Part shown: positions 38,593 through 46,815 of the stretch, in pieces
Numbering within the stretch: position 1 is the stretch's first letter
Layout of the letters: the number at the start of each line of letters is the position of its first letter
NCBI GenBank assembly: GCA_964536025.1
Contig: CAZHXA010000006.1
Location: 1-64,000 of the forward strand
Direction of reading: 5' to 3'
Length of the DNA stretch: 64,000 bases
Source: RGIG4576 sp964536025
Lineage (GTDB): Bacteria; Bacteroidota; Bacteroidia; Bacteroidales; Muribaculaceae
The notes under the pieces: generated by a model
What the model was told of the DNA's origin: nothing
Seen by the model: the letters and a program-made list of their open reading frames with translations, nothing else
Database searches by the model: none
Made by a program: the position numbers and the translations under genes

Positions 38593-39714
38593 TTATCTGC
38601 CATAAGTCTCTGCATAATCACGCCATTTTTGCATCAAATTCACCATATCAGCCGGGATTTCACTGTCAAAATCCATTTGTTTGCCTGTTGTAGGATGAAC
38701 GAAACCTAACGTTTTGGCATGCAACGCTTGACGAGGACACAAAGCAAAGCAATTTTGCACAAATTGTTGATATTTTGAAGACGTTGTCCCTCTCAATATC
38801 TTATCTCCGCCATATCTTGCATCGTTAAACAACGGATGACCTATATATTTCATGTGAACCCTGATTTGATGAGTACGACCGGTTTCCAATTGGCATCTCA
38901 CCACCGCAACATGACATAAGTTTTCAAGTGTCGTATAATGTGTTACCGCATGTTTTCCTTGCTCTCCATCGGGATAAACAGTCATTTGCAATCGGTCTTT
39001 CAAACTGCGTCCTATGTTTCCTTCTATCCTTCCGGTTTCCGAATCCATCTCGCCCCATACTACAGCTACATATTGACGCTTGGTGGTTTTATCAAAAAAT
39101 TGCTTGCCCAAATGCGTTTTGGCGTGAGGCGTTTTGGCTATAACAAGCAAACCCGACGTATCTTTATCAATACGATGAACAAGTCCCATTCTGGGATCAC
39201 TAACGTCATAATCGGGGTTATCTTTAAAGTGATATGCCAACGCATTTACCAAAGTTCCCGAATAGTTTCCATGCCCCGGATGCACCACCAAGCCGGCAGG
39301 CTTATTTACAACAAGCAATTGGTCATCTTCATATACAATATCAAGCGGAATATCTTCAGGAATAATCTCGTTATCATATCTCGGGCGATCCATAACGATA
39401 CTTATCTCATCCAATGGCTTAACTCGATAGTTGGATTTCACCACCTTGCCATTCACAAGAATACATTGAGCCTCGGCTGCTTGCTGAATTCGATTTCGTG
39501 ATATATTTGCAATCTTTGTCGTTAAAAACTTATCTATTCTCAACAAAGACTGACTTTTTTCAGCTATTATATGATAATGCTCCCATAAATCCTTACCATC
39601 AATCGTTATATCTGGTCCGAAATCTTCGCATTCTTCATTAACATCATCTATTACTTCGTCTACAAGATTCACCTTATAATCATATTTTTTATGTGGCAGA
39701 GAACCACACCGCAT
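38593..39714 (-). CDS. rluD: 23S rRNA pseudouridine synthase, RluD family
   Basis: The 373-residue enzyme makes pseudouridine in helix 69 of 23S rRNA, if it is a true RluD. An acidic N-terminal extension (about 1-50) precedes an S4 RNA-binding domain (RIDKFLTTKIANISRNRIQQ). The catalytic domain includes GLVHRIDKDTSGLLVIAKT with the essential Asp, GRTHQIRVHMKYIGHPLFND and QALHAKTLGFVHP. I use the ATG at 39714; a GTG at 39738 that overlaps the upstream stop by one base is possible. It follows the PASTA gene on the same transcript. Confidence 0.92.
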   Translation of the reverse strand: MRCGSLPHKKYDYKVNLVDEVIDDVNEECEDFGPDITIDGKDLWEHYHIIAEKSQSLLRIDKFLTTKIANISRNRIQQAAEAQCILVNGKVVKSNYRVKPLDEISIVMDRPRYDNEIIPEDIPLDIVYEDDQLLVVNKPAGLVVHPGHGNYSGTLVNALAYHFKDNPDYDVSDPRMGLVHRIDKDTSGLLVIAKTPHAKTHLGKQFFDKTTKRQYVAVVWGEMDSETGRIEGNIGRSLKDRLQMTVYPDGEQGKHAVTHYTTLENLCHVAVVRCQLETGRTHQIRVHMKYIGHPLFNDARYGGDKILRGTTSSKYQQFVQNCFALCPRQALHAKTLGFVHPTTGKQMDFDSEIPADMVNLMQKWRDYAETYGR

Positions 39715-39737
39715 TAACACTGTTTTCTCTAAAATCA

Positions 39738-40385
39738 CTACATGATAATATCTATCCCATCTTCGGCTACATCGTCAATTGCCATTGTATCGGGAAGCAC
39801 TTCTTCCATTCCATTGCCTATAAAAATGGTTATATCCACATTCAATGGCAATTTTGTCCCCGATTTCACCGATTTGCCTCCCGATTGTACATCAAGAATC
39901 AAATCTTTATACGGAGAATATACCGTTTCTATTTTAACATTCTTAAAGCCAAGCCCTTCAAGCATTGATTTTCCTTGTCTACACGACATATCCACAATCA
40001 TAGGCATAGTTACCATTCTCGGATTTGTAGCATTTACCGACAGATATATCGTTCTTAACGGCTTCACTTTAGAATTAGATTTAGGCTCTTGTTCCATCAC
40101 TGCACCCGGTTTATATACATCACTATAAGCCGAGTCGGTAACTTCCCATTTAAAACCATACTTTTGCAATTCAGCTATCGCCTCGTTCAATGATTTTCCT
40201 TTCACATTGGGAACAGTTTCATATATACCATGTCCGGTAAATGAATCGATTGCAAACAATGTAGCATATAATATCACAAGAAATGCCACAATAATAAGCA
40301 ACAGATTAAATATGATAGGATGCTTGCGAGGAAAGGCTTTCACTCTTTCTTTATTTATATTAAATTCTTTTTTCGTTTCTGCCAT
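39738..40385 (-). CDS. Membrane-anchored PASTA-domain protein without kinase
   Basis: The 215-residue protein has a basic cytosolic N-terminus (about 1-27), one membrane helix (IIFNLLLIIVAFLVILYATL) and two PASTA repeats facing the periplasm: about 60-125 (VPNVKGKSLNEAIAELQKYG) and about 128-195 (MPMIVDMSCRQGKSMLEGLG). PASTA domains bind peptidoglycan fragments or beta-lactams in Ser/Thr kinases and PBPs, but there is no kinase or transpeptidase domain here. The start is the ATG at 40385. It lies directly before rluD, a pairing that I believe recurs in Bacteroidales. Its role is unknown. Confidence 0.88.
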   Translation of the reverse strand: MAETKKEFNINKERVKAFPRKHPIIFNLLLIIVAFLVILYATLFAIDSFTGHGIYETVPNVKGKSLNEAIAELQKYGFKWEVTDSAYSDVYKPGAVMEQEPKSNSKVKPLRTIYLSVNATNPRMVTMPMIVDMSCRQGKSMLEGLGFKNVKIETVYSPYKDLILDVQSGGKSVKSGTKLPLNVDITIFIGNGMEEVLPDTMAIDDVAEDGIDIIM

Positions 40386-40466
40386 TTTCAACACCTTATT
40401 AAGAAGTTTACTCAATAAAACAATTCACCATTGGGATTACATTGTACCAACTTCCCCAATATGCCA

Positions 40467-40496
40467 CAAAGTAACGAAATTTATCTCACAACTCAA
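40467..40496 (-). promoter_or_regulatory. Possible promoter of the PASTA-rluD unit
   Basis: On the minus strand TTG (40494-40496), then 19 nt, then TTACTTTG (40467-40474), one mismatch to TAnnTTTG. It lies about 82 nt before the PASTA ATG. Confidence 0.4.
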
Positions 40497-40534
40497 AATT
40501 TTATCTCACTGCATCACTATAATAGCGTTCATGA

Positions 40535-40579
40535 AAAATAATAAAAAAGAGAAAGAGCCACGTTTTGCGACTCTTTCTT
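40535..40579 (-). terminator. Terminator of the decayed BspA-like remnant
   Basis: A 7-8 bp stem GAAAGAG/CTCTTTC (40551-40557 with 40571-40577) has a loop containing CG pairs and a strong T-run on the minus strand. No intact gene ends here; the only candidate is the gene fragment whose stop codon is at 40602. Confidence 0.7.
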
Positions 40580-40601
40580 CCCTAATACCCAAAATTTACG
40601 A

Positions 40602-40700
40602 TTATTTAATTATTACTTTTTGAGTTTTTCTTCCTTGTTTCTTGATGAAAAATGTTATCGCAGGAGCTATTTGTGCAAAATTAATTATCACTAAATTGAA
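40602..40700 (-). pseudogene. Degenerate C-terminal remnant of a BspA-like secreted protein
   Basis: Read on the minus strand, the last 15 codons encode FIKKQGRKTQKVIIK and a TAA stop at 40602-40604. The LRR protein at 48509-50008 ends in FIKKQGNKTQKVIIK. Upstream of this the match continues at DNA level only in another frame (codons for TNSSCDNIF against TNPTNGIF) and then as CAATTTA, so a frameshift is present. Beyond 40700 similarity stops, close to the terminator of the helicase gene. The fragment has no start and no body. It is best read as the tail of a lost paralogue. It occupies the middle of a 450-bp stretch that otherwise holds only terminators and a promoter. Confidence 0.7.
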
Positions 40701-40724
40701 CAACGATATACCATTCAAATAATT

Positions 40725-40765
40725 CACTTAATAAAAAAGCTCTTGAAGTTGATTACCCCAAGAGC
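40725..40765 (-). terminator. Terminator of the PIF1-TPR helicase gene
   Basis: A 7-bp stem GCTCTTG/CAAGAGC (40739-40745 with 40759-40765) is followed on the minus strand by TTTTTTATT. It lies about 74 bp after the helicase stop. Confidence 0.75.
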
Positions 40766-40838
40766 ATATAAAGCTATAAAATATTTTTTTGATGTTTAAA
40801 TCTTCTTTAGCCTCATAAATAGCAATGAGTCTTTAATA

Positions 40839-42887
40839 TCATTTAAGTTTTCTCAAAATTTTTCTATGTTTTTCGGCAATATCGTCAAAGCCAAGTTCAT
40901 CGTATATTTCAATCAATTTTTCATGGCATTTTATACTGTTTTTATCGGCTTTCAACGCTCGTTTAAGCGATTTTAAAGCCAAATCCAACTGATCTTTCTC
41001 AAAACAAATACAACCTATGTAATAATTGGCATCATGATTGTTTTTATCAAGCGTCAACGCTTTAAAAAACAATTCTTCTGCAATATCCACCTCATTATAT
41101 TTGTAATATAAGCACGCTTTCCCGAGAATTGCATCAATGCACTCATCCCACAAAGTCAAAGCTTTATTAAAATTGGCAATAGCCGACTTTACGCGTACCG
41201 AATTTAACCTATCAACAGTTTTTTCACCATATTTTATATCGTTCTCCTCATCAAAAGTATCTTCAAGCGATAAATTACCAAGTTGCACATATTCTTCAGC
41301 CAAATTGTGTAAAGTTCGAGTTTGAACATCCAGTTTTCTCTTTAAGTCCTCAACTTCTTGATATAATTCATCTTTTTGAGTAAGTTTTCGGCTGATATAT
41401 CGGCGAATCAACGGATTATCCAATATGTTTTTATTTTCCACACCTTCGGCAAAACATTCTACAGCTGCTTTATAATCGTGTTTATCAAAAGCCCTTACTG
41501 CTTCGACATAACATTTATCGGCTCTCGAACCTACCAAAGATGCTTCTATTTTAGATTGATTGTTGAAATTTCGACTAAAATCTACTACAGCAGTATTAAC
41601 TATTATATCGCGTTCACTCAACTGCTGACACAAAGTAATCCCTTCAAGCGACGTGCAACGCGACAATGCCACATAAGTTTGACCGCTCGAGAATGCTCCA
41701 CCCGAAAAATCGACAATTATTTTATTAAACGTAAGCCCCTGACTCTTATGAACAGTCAAAGCCCAAGCCAATTTTAACGGGAACTGCACAAAAGTCCCCA
41801 AAACCACCTCTTTGATACGCTTTTCCTTTTCATCATAAGTATATTGCATATTTTCCCATTCGGCAGGCTCAACGGTATAAGATTCACCGTTTTCAAGTTC
41901 AACGGTAATATCATCCACGCCACAACGCTCCACTTTGCCGATTGTTCCGTTTATCCAACGTCCGTCTTTATCGTTTTTCACAAAAATCACTTGAGCACCC
42001 ACTTTCAACTCCAAATTTTGAGATGTAGGAAGGTTCTGTAAAGGGAAAGAGCCGTTGATTTTGCCTTCATAGAGATATTCATCGCTGCTAAGTTCGGCAA
42101 GGTGTTGCTCGTTAATAACATCAACAGTATCACGTCGAGTGGCAAGGGTTATAACAAAATCATTACCATCGTCTTTAAAATCTTTCACATACCGCGAATT
42201 TATAAGTGCAATATCATCTCGAGAAGCCTTATTTATCCTAATACGGTCAAGAACAGAGATAAAACGGCTATCGGTTTGTCGGTATATTTTTCTCAGTTCT
42301 ATCGACACTATATCTATAACTTTAAAGGCATTGGCATTGAAAAAAAAGAATTGACTATAAGCATGTTGCAACAATTGACGCATATCGACTGTAACAACGG
42401 GTTCAAGCTGAAATACATCACCTACAAGAAGCAACTGTTTACCTCCGAAAGGTTCTCTCATATTCCCCGAATAGATGCGTAACACTTTATCAATAAAGTC
42501 AATCATATCGGCTCGCACCATAGAAATCTCATCGATTATAATCAATTCGAGTTCTTTTATGATTTTCACTTTATCCTTAGGATATTTAAGCGTTTTTCTT
42601 ATGTTTTTGGGAGTAAAATCGGCATCATAGGGTAATAACGGTTTCAACGGCATTTTAAAAAACGAATGTATCGTCATTCCGCCTACGTTTACCGCAGCTA
42701 TACCGGTAGGAGCAAGGACAACGAATTTTTTCTTAGTCGTTTCACAGATGTAACGCAGAAACGTACTTTTACCGGTTCCGGCTTTTCCTGTAAGAAATAC
42801 CGATTGTTGAGTGTTGGTTATAAGATTCCATGCATTCATGAAATCGGGATTATTGAAATCGGGCGTTATATCGTTGTCTTGTTTCAT
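40839..42887 (-). CDS. PIF1-like helicase fused to C-terminal TPR repeats
   Basis: The 682-residue protein has an SF1B helicase core at the N-terminus: Walker A LTGKAGTGKSTFLRY (about 33), APTGIAAVNVGGMTIHSFF, Walker B IIDEISMVRADMID, GDVFQLEPVV and the C-terminal motif WALTVHKSQGLTFNKIIVD...YVALSRCTSLEGI (about 375-420). After about 460 it changes to helical TPR-like repeats (FNKALTLWDECIDAILGKAC, AEELFFKALTLDKNNHDANY, LKSLKRALKADKNSIKCHEK). PIF1 helicases resolve G-quadruplexes and forked DNA; the TPR part suggests a protein partner. A -7-like TATTTTTG at 42921-42928 lies upstream. It is transcribed alone. Confidence 0.88.
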   Translation of the reverse strand: MKQDNDITPDFNNPDFMNAWNLITNTQQSVFLTGKAGTGKSTFLRYICETTKKKFVVLAPTGIAAVNVGGMTIHSFFKMPLKPLLPYDADFTPKNIRKTLKYPKDKVKIIKELELIIIDEISMVRADMIDFIDKVLRIYSGNMREPFGGKQLLLVGDVFQLEPVVTVDMRQLLQHAYSQFFFFNANAFKVIDIVSIELRKIYRQTDSRFISVLDRIRINKASRDDIALINSRYVKDFKDDGNDFVITLATRRDTVDVINEQHLAELSSDEYLYEGKINGSFPLQNLPTSQNLELKVGAQVIFVKNDKDGRWINGTIGKVERCGVDDITVELENGESYTVEPAEWENMQYTYDEKEKRIKEVVLGTFVQFPLKLAWALTVHKSQGLTFNKIIVDFSGGAFSSGQTYVALSRCTSLEGITLCQQLSERDIIVNTAVVDFSRNFNNQSKIEASLVGSRADKCYVEAVRAFDKHDYKAAVECFAEGVENKNILDNPLIRRYISRKLTQKDELYQEVEDLKRKLDVQTRTLHNLAEEYVQLGNLSLEDTFDEENDIKYGEKTVDRLNSVRVKSAIANFNKALTLWDECIDAILGKACLYYKYNEVDIAEELFFKALTLDKNNHDANYYIGCICFEKDQLDLALKSLKRALKADKNSIKCHEKLIEIYDELGFDDIAEKHRKILRKLK

Positions 42888-42952
42888 GTACCTAAAGGGT
42901 GTTTACTTCATTTTATTTTTCAAAAATAGCAAAAACTATTATCCTATAAAAG

Positions 42953-42985
42953 AAATGAGACGAAGAAAAAAACTCCGTCCCATTT
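42953..42985 (-). terminator. Terminator of the OMPP1-like gene
   Basis: A 10-bp stem with one mismatch (AAATGAGACG with CGTCCCATTT, 42953-42962 and 42976-42985) lies about 20 bp after the stop of the OMPP1-like gene. The following T-run on the minus strand is weak. Confidence 0.5.
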
Positions 42986-43005
42986 ACGATGCTCTCAACT
43001 TATGT

Positions 43006-44661
43006 TTAAAATCTATATCCTATAGACCACACAACTTGATTATTATTGTCTTTTAAAGAAGCTCCGGGTGATGAAATCATATCTTTTGAAGCTGTCATCT
43101 CGGGAGAAAACGCTTTATATTCGCTTTCACGCGATTTATGCACATAGGCAAAATCGGTATAAAAGCCTTTATAACGATAACCGAAACCACCGGTTATATA
43201 TTTTGTGGTTCTATCTAATGTATATGCAGGCATGGTGCCGGCTGTATTCACCGAAACATTTCCATTTAACACATCATCATTCACCGGCGAAGAGTAATAA
43301 GCATACCCCAATCTCAAGCTAAATTGCGGAGAAACTCTGTATTCGGCCCCCACACGGTAAATATTCATGGCTTTATAATAAGAACCTATGTCATTTTTCA
43401 CGGCATTATCTTCGTAATAAGTATTAAAATCGTAATCGTAATACTCTACCTTCATATCGTTATAAGCCACTCGCTCGTAATCGAAACTTATTATACCCTT
43501 AGTTCCAAGTATTGTTGCAACACTTAAATTACACTTCCATGGAGTTCTTATTTTATAAGAATTTTCATAGATATATCCGGCATTTGCGTCTTCTGTTCCT
43601 TCGTACAAAGAACCGCCGTCAGAAGTTTCTACGGCATAATTCATAGACGAAAACAGATTATCGGTCAACGACCAATATGTAGGAGTGTGAATAGAAGCAC
43701 CTATACGCAATTCATTTATAGGCTTTAAAATCACACCAAACTTAAAGTTCCATCCGTTTCCGCTTGTATTCAAGCTATTTTCCAAGCCAAAAGATGCAGT
43801 ACCATCATTTTCCAAAGCGGTTTCATCCTGATTAGGTACTGTAGCACCGGTCAAAGCCTCTCCATAATAAGTATATCGGTTTTGATCCATATTGCTTACA
43901 CCAACGCCAATACCCCAATACAATATATCGGCAAGATTTCCACCAAGATTTATATTAAATTCATCTATTCCGCCCTCTTCAATAACTTCATATTCGCTAT
44001 AGCCACGCGTATTTGCATTCATCAATCCCATAAAATCGGAACCTATTCCATTGGCATCAAACGTTTTAGGGCTAATCAAAAATGAATTATAAGCCATTAT
44101 ACTAAGCCACTGCGGATAAGGACTATCGATATAAGGATCATATAACACTTTTCCATCTTCTTCGTAAAATGACAATATATCGGAATTATATCCCTGAGCA
44201 TTGGAGATATTTGCCACATAATTGGATAAAGAGCGATTCAAGTCGCTTATTTTTCCGGAATATCGACGATTATAGGAAACAGGACGATTATAGGAAATTC
44301 CAAAATTTACAAACGGCATAATTTCCGAATCCATTCGGAAAGCTCCCACATAACCAAAGTTATTCACTGTGAATTTAGTTTGTTCAATATTTGAAGTTAC
44401 TCCTTTGGATGTTGATTCAACCGATTGCAAGTCAAGATTAAAAGTAATACCTAAATCGGAACTACGATACACACCTATACCTCCTGGATTATTGTTTATA
44501 GCCGATAAATCACCGCCCAATGCACCAAAAGCACCTGCCATAGACATATATCGTGCCGTACCCTTAAGGTCGGGTTGTGATACCGAATAAGCATCTATTG
44601 CACCTTGTGCCGAAAGCATTAATGGTGCAGCCAATAATATAGAACTTAATATTTTCTTCAT
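43006..44661 (-). CDS. OMPP1/FadL/TodX-like outer membrane transporter
   Basis: The 551-residue exported protein has a signal peptide (MKKILSSILLAAPLMLSAQ) and then the FadL-type N-terminal hatch sequence GTARYMSMAGAFGALGGDLSAINNNPGGIG. The rest alternates beta strands ending in aromatic residues, and the C-terminus closes with a terminal aromatic strand (VVWSIGYRF). FadL relatives let hydrophobic molecules diffuse through the outer membrane laterally. The substrate is unknown, and Bacteroides versions are often mislabelled hemin receptors. I use the ATG at 44661 rather than a GTG 21 bases earlier. The gene lies 33 bp after an unusual exported protein gene and is probably co-transcribed. Confidence 0.87.
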   Translation of the reverse strand: MKKILSSILLAAPLMLSAQGAIDAYSVSQPDLKGTARYMSMAGAFGALGGDLSAINNNPGGIGVYRSSDLGITFNLDLQSVESTSKGVTSNIEQTKFTVNNFGYVGAFRMDSEIMPFVNFGISYNRPVSYNRRYSGKISDLNRSLSNYVANISNAQGYNSDILSFYEEDGKVLYDPYIDSPYPQWLSIMAYNSFLISPKTFDANGIGSDFMGLMNANTRGYSEYEVIEEGGIDEFNINLGGNLADILYWGIGVGVSNMDQNRYTYYGEALTGATVPNQDETALENDGTASFGLENSLNTSGNGWNFKFGVILKPINELRIGASIHTPTYWSLTDNLFSSMNYAVETSDGGSLYEGTEDANAGYIYENSYKIRTPWKCNLSVATILGTKGIISFDYERVAYNDMKVEYYDYDFNTYYEDNAVKNDIGSYYKAMNIYRVGAEYRVSPQFSLRLGYAYYSSPVNDDVLNGNVSVNTAGTMPAYTLDRTTKYITGGFGYRYKGFYTDFAYVHKSRESEYKAFSPEMTASKDMISSPGASLKDNNNQVVWSIGYRF

Positions 44662-44694
44662 AACGATCTTACTTTTTTTCACATTAAACTTATA

Positions 44695-45675
44695 TTATCT
44701 GCGTCCGCCACGACCACCGCCACGGCTTCCTCCACCTGAAAATGAGCCTCTACGACTTCCACCCGAATAAGAGCCGGAATTAAAATTGGAGTTGCTTCTT
44801 TTATTATCATTTTCGCGTGAAACGCTTGGACGTCGACCGCTATTGCTGCTTTTTTCGGTTCGTGTCACATCCGGTCGACGAGCATTATTCACTGTATTTG
44901 AACTATTGGTTTTATTATTTCTTACGGTTCCTACATTAGGACGACGTCCAGCACTGCCTGAATTGCTTGTAGAACCTTGTCCGAACACTCTACGTCCCGG
45001 ATTTACTCTTCCCGGCACCCTATTATTCACATTTCCTGGCATAGGCTTAACATAACCCGGACCTCCCGGATGATGTACAGGTCCGCCCCAAACAGGATGA
45101 TGATAATGATGATGCCAAGACCAACCGAAAGACCAACCGAAATCATAAGACCACGGAGAACAGAATACCGAGTGCCAACGATAAGAAGGATAAACACCCC
45201 ATGTCCAAGAATCATAAAATCCCCAATTCCAATATGGGTCCCAATAAGACGGTGTTCCTACTATCAAATTCACGGTAGGAGTTGTGTTATAATACAATTC
45301 CACCACATCGGGGTCATTGGTTTCCACTATAACTGTCGGATTATGAAAACGACGAATACGATCGGTATAAGTAAAATCGGAATAATTACCGACAACGGTA
45401 TCACTGCCGAGCGTATCACGATATACATATCGACGATTATATTCATCTACATCGCGATTATTATCATATCCTATAAATCCATTTTCACCGTTTGCCACAT
45501 CATAAACATATTGATAGGATGATGATTCTTTCTTTTTATCAGTTTTTTTCTTAGTTTCTTTTTTCTTAGAGCTTGAGCTGTTGTAATATATATCGTCATA
45601 GTCTTGTGCAATTGTCACAAAACTTACAGCAAACAGCAAACTCATCAATATAGACAATCTGATTTTCATAGTCAT
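44695..45675 (-). CDS. Exported low-complexity protein rich in Trp/His/Tyr and Arg-Gly
   Basis: The 326-residue protein has a signal peptide (IRLSILMSLLFAVSFVTIAQ) and three sections. Residues about 25-60 are Ser/Lys-rich. The middle (about 140-205) is loaded with Trp, Tyr, His and Pro (SYWDPYWNWGFYDSWTWGVY, WSWHHHYHHPVWGGPVHHPG). The C-terminal third is Arg/Gly/Ser-rich and ends in GRGGRR. A good Shine-Dalgarno-like AAAGGAGAA precedes the ATG at 45675, unusual in this genome. I cannot name a family. Position and gap suggest it works with the OMPP1-like protein at the outer membrane. Confidence 0.75.
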   Translation of the reverse strand: MTMKIRLSILMSLLFAVSFVTIAQDYDDIYYNSSSSKKKETKKKTDKKKESSSYQYVYDVANGENGFIGYDNNRDVDEYNRRYVYRDTLGSDTVVGNYSDFTYTDRIRRFHNPTVIVETNDPDVVELYYNTTPTVNLIVGTPSYWDPYWNWGFYDSWTWGVYPSYRWHSVFCSPWSYDFGWSFGWSWHHHYHHPVWGGPVHHPGGPGYVKPMPGNVNNRVPGRVNPGRRVFGQGSTSNSGSAGRRPNVGTVRNNKTNSSNTVNNARRPDVTRTEKSSNSGRRPSVSRENDNKRSNSNFNSGSYSGGSRRGSFSGGGSRGGGRGGRR

Positions 45676-45828
45676 TTCTCCTTTTATGTCTTAGACTTTC
45701 TTTACATGAGAAAGTTTAATTTTATAAAGCGTTTTAAACTTTTTCAAGAAAATTTCAATAACAGAAAGCCTTGTTATCACAGAATTTTGTAAAATTAGCT
45801 TTAAAAAAGCAAAGAACAACAAGCCGAC

Positions 45829-45856
45829 ATTTATATAACAAGCAATTTATATAACA
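45829..45856. repeat. 12-bp direct repeat upstream of the exported protein gene
   Basis: ATTTATATAACA occurs at 45829-45840 and again at 45845-45856, a 16-bp period. It sits about 155 bp upstream of the 45675 start and close to the end of the trmN6 gene. It might be a regulator site, but in AT-rich DNA such repeats also arise by chance. Confidence 0.3.
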
Positions 45857-45885
45857 TTAACATAAATATGATATTCTTTTACTTG

Positions 45886-46599
45886 TTACATCTTTAAATA
45901 AAAATCACGAGTCAAGGCTACATATTCATCGGTATACACATGACGACTTTTTTCTATTGAAAACGTTTCAACCAAACAGCTATCGCCTTTTTCAGATATT
46001 TGCCATAAGATTCTTTTATCTACACCATCAACAACCGATTTCACATATACCTTTTTATTCACCTTAAGTTCTATGAGTTTGATTATATCACATATATCCT
46101 GTTCGGCTTCCACCGGAGTTATCAAACAAATATGTCCGTTTTCCGAGAGCAAATGTTTTGCCCCTGTCAATAATTGTTCATAAGTAAGTTTACAAGTGTG
46201 ACGTGCCTGCATTCTTTTTTTATCAGGACATTCAAGACTGTTTACAAAATAAGGAGGATTTGACACAATTGTGTCAAATTTCTCATTGCAAGTATCCACA
46301 AAGCCATTAAAATCGATTTCTTTAACAGAAAGACGTTCACGCCATGGTGATACCGAAAAATTATATTCAGCCTCACAAGTTGCATCATGATCTATTTCAA
46401 TACCTATAATTTCGGCATCACTGCGTTGAGCCACCATTAAGGCAATAAGCCCGGTACCCGTTCCTACATCCAGCACAGTCTTTGAACAAGAAACATCACA
46501 CCAAGCACCAAGCAAAACGCCATCGGTACCTACTTTCATTGCACTTTTATCATTCAACACACTGAATTGTTTAAATCTAAACGTTTTTTCTCTTGCCAT
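45886..46599 (-). CDS. trmN6: tRNA1(Val) adenine-37 N6-methyltransferase, TrmN6 family
   Basis: The 237-residue Rossmann-fold methyltransferase has an N-terminal FRFKQFSVLNDKSAMKVGTDGVLLGAW that matches YfiC/TrmN6. The SAM-binding motif is VLDVGTGTGLIALMVAQR (about 41), with acidic IEIDHDA after it. The catalytic NPPY motif reads SNPPYFVNSLECPDKKRMQARH. In E. coli the enzyme methylates A37 of tRNA1(Val). Length and start fit the family. It stands alone, divergent from marC, with 216 bp between starts. Confidence 0.92.
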   Translation of the reverse strand: MAREKTFRFKQFSVLNDKSAMKVGTDGVLLGAWCDVSCSKTVLDVGTGTGLIALMVAQRSDAEIIGIEIDHDATCEAEYNFSVSPWRERLSVKEIDFNGFVDTCNEKFDTIVSNPPYFVNSLECPDKKRMQARHTCKLTYEQLLTGAKHLLSENGHICLITPVEAEQDICDIIKLIELKVNKKVYVKSVVDGVDKRILWQISEKGDSCLVETFSIEKSRHVYTDEYVALTRDFYLKM

Positions 46600-46766
46600 T
46601 TGATTTAATATTCATCCACGACTTTATCGCTACACTATTAATATTAACGACCATATCCATTTCTTTATTGTGCATAGGCTACAAGTCTTTACAACAAGAC
46701 TCCTACCTCACAACGAGATGATAATGTATCAAAATTTCGTCACACTCAACTATGATATGTTTTTTC

Positions 46767-46797
46767 TTGCAAAAAAAAGTCAAATTCTGTATTTTTG
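46767..46797 (+). promoter_or_regulatory. Promoter of marC
   Basis: TTG (46767-46769), then 20 nt, then TATTTTTG (46790-46797), a perfect -7 match. It lies 18 nt before the ATG at 46816 and overlaps a TTG at 46795, which therefore cannot be the start codon. Confidence 0.7.
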
Positions 46798-46815
46798 CAA
46801 AAAATATATACAGCT

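Noticed and set aside
44977..45522. 181-codon plus-strand frame over the exported Trp/His-rich protein gene
   Set aside because: Its Arg/Ile-rich composition mirrors the Gly/Pro/Tyr codons of the opposite gene. The minus-strand frame has a signal peptide and ribosome-binding site.
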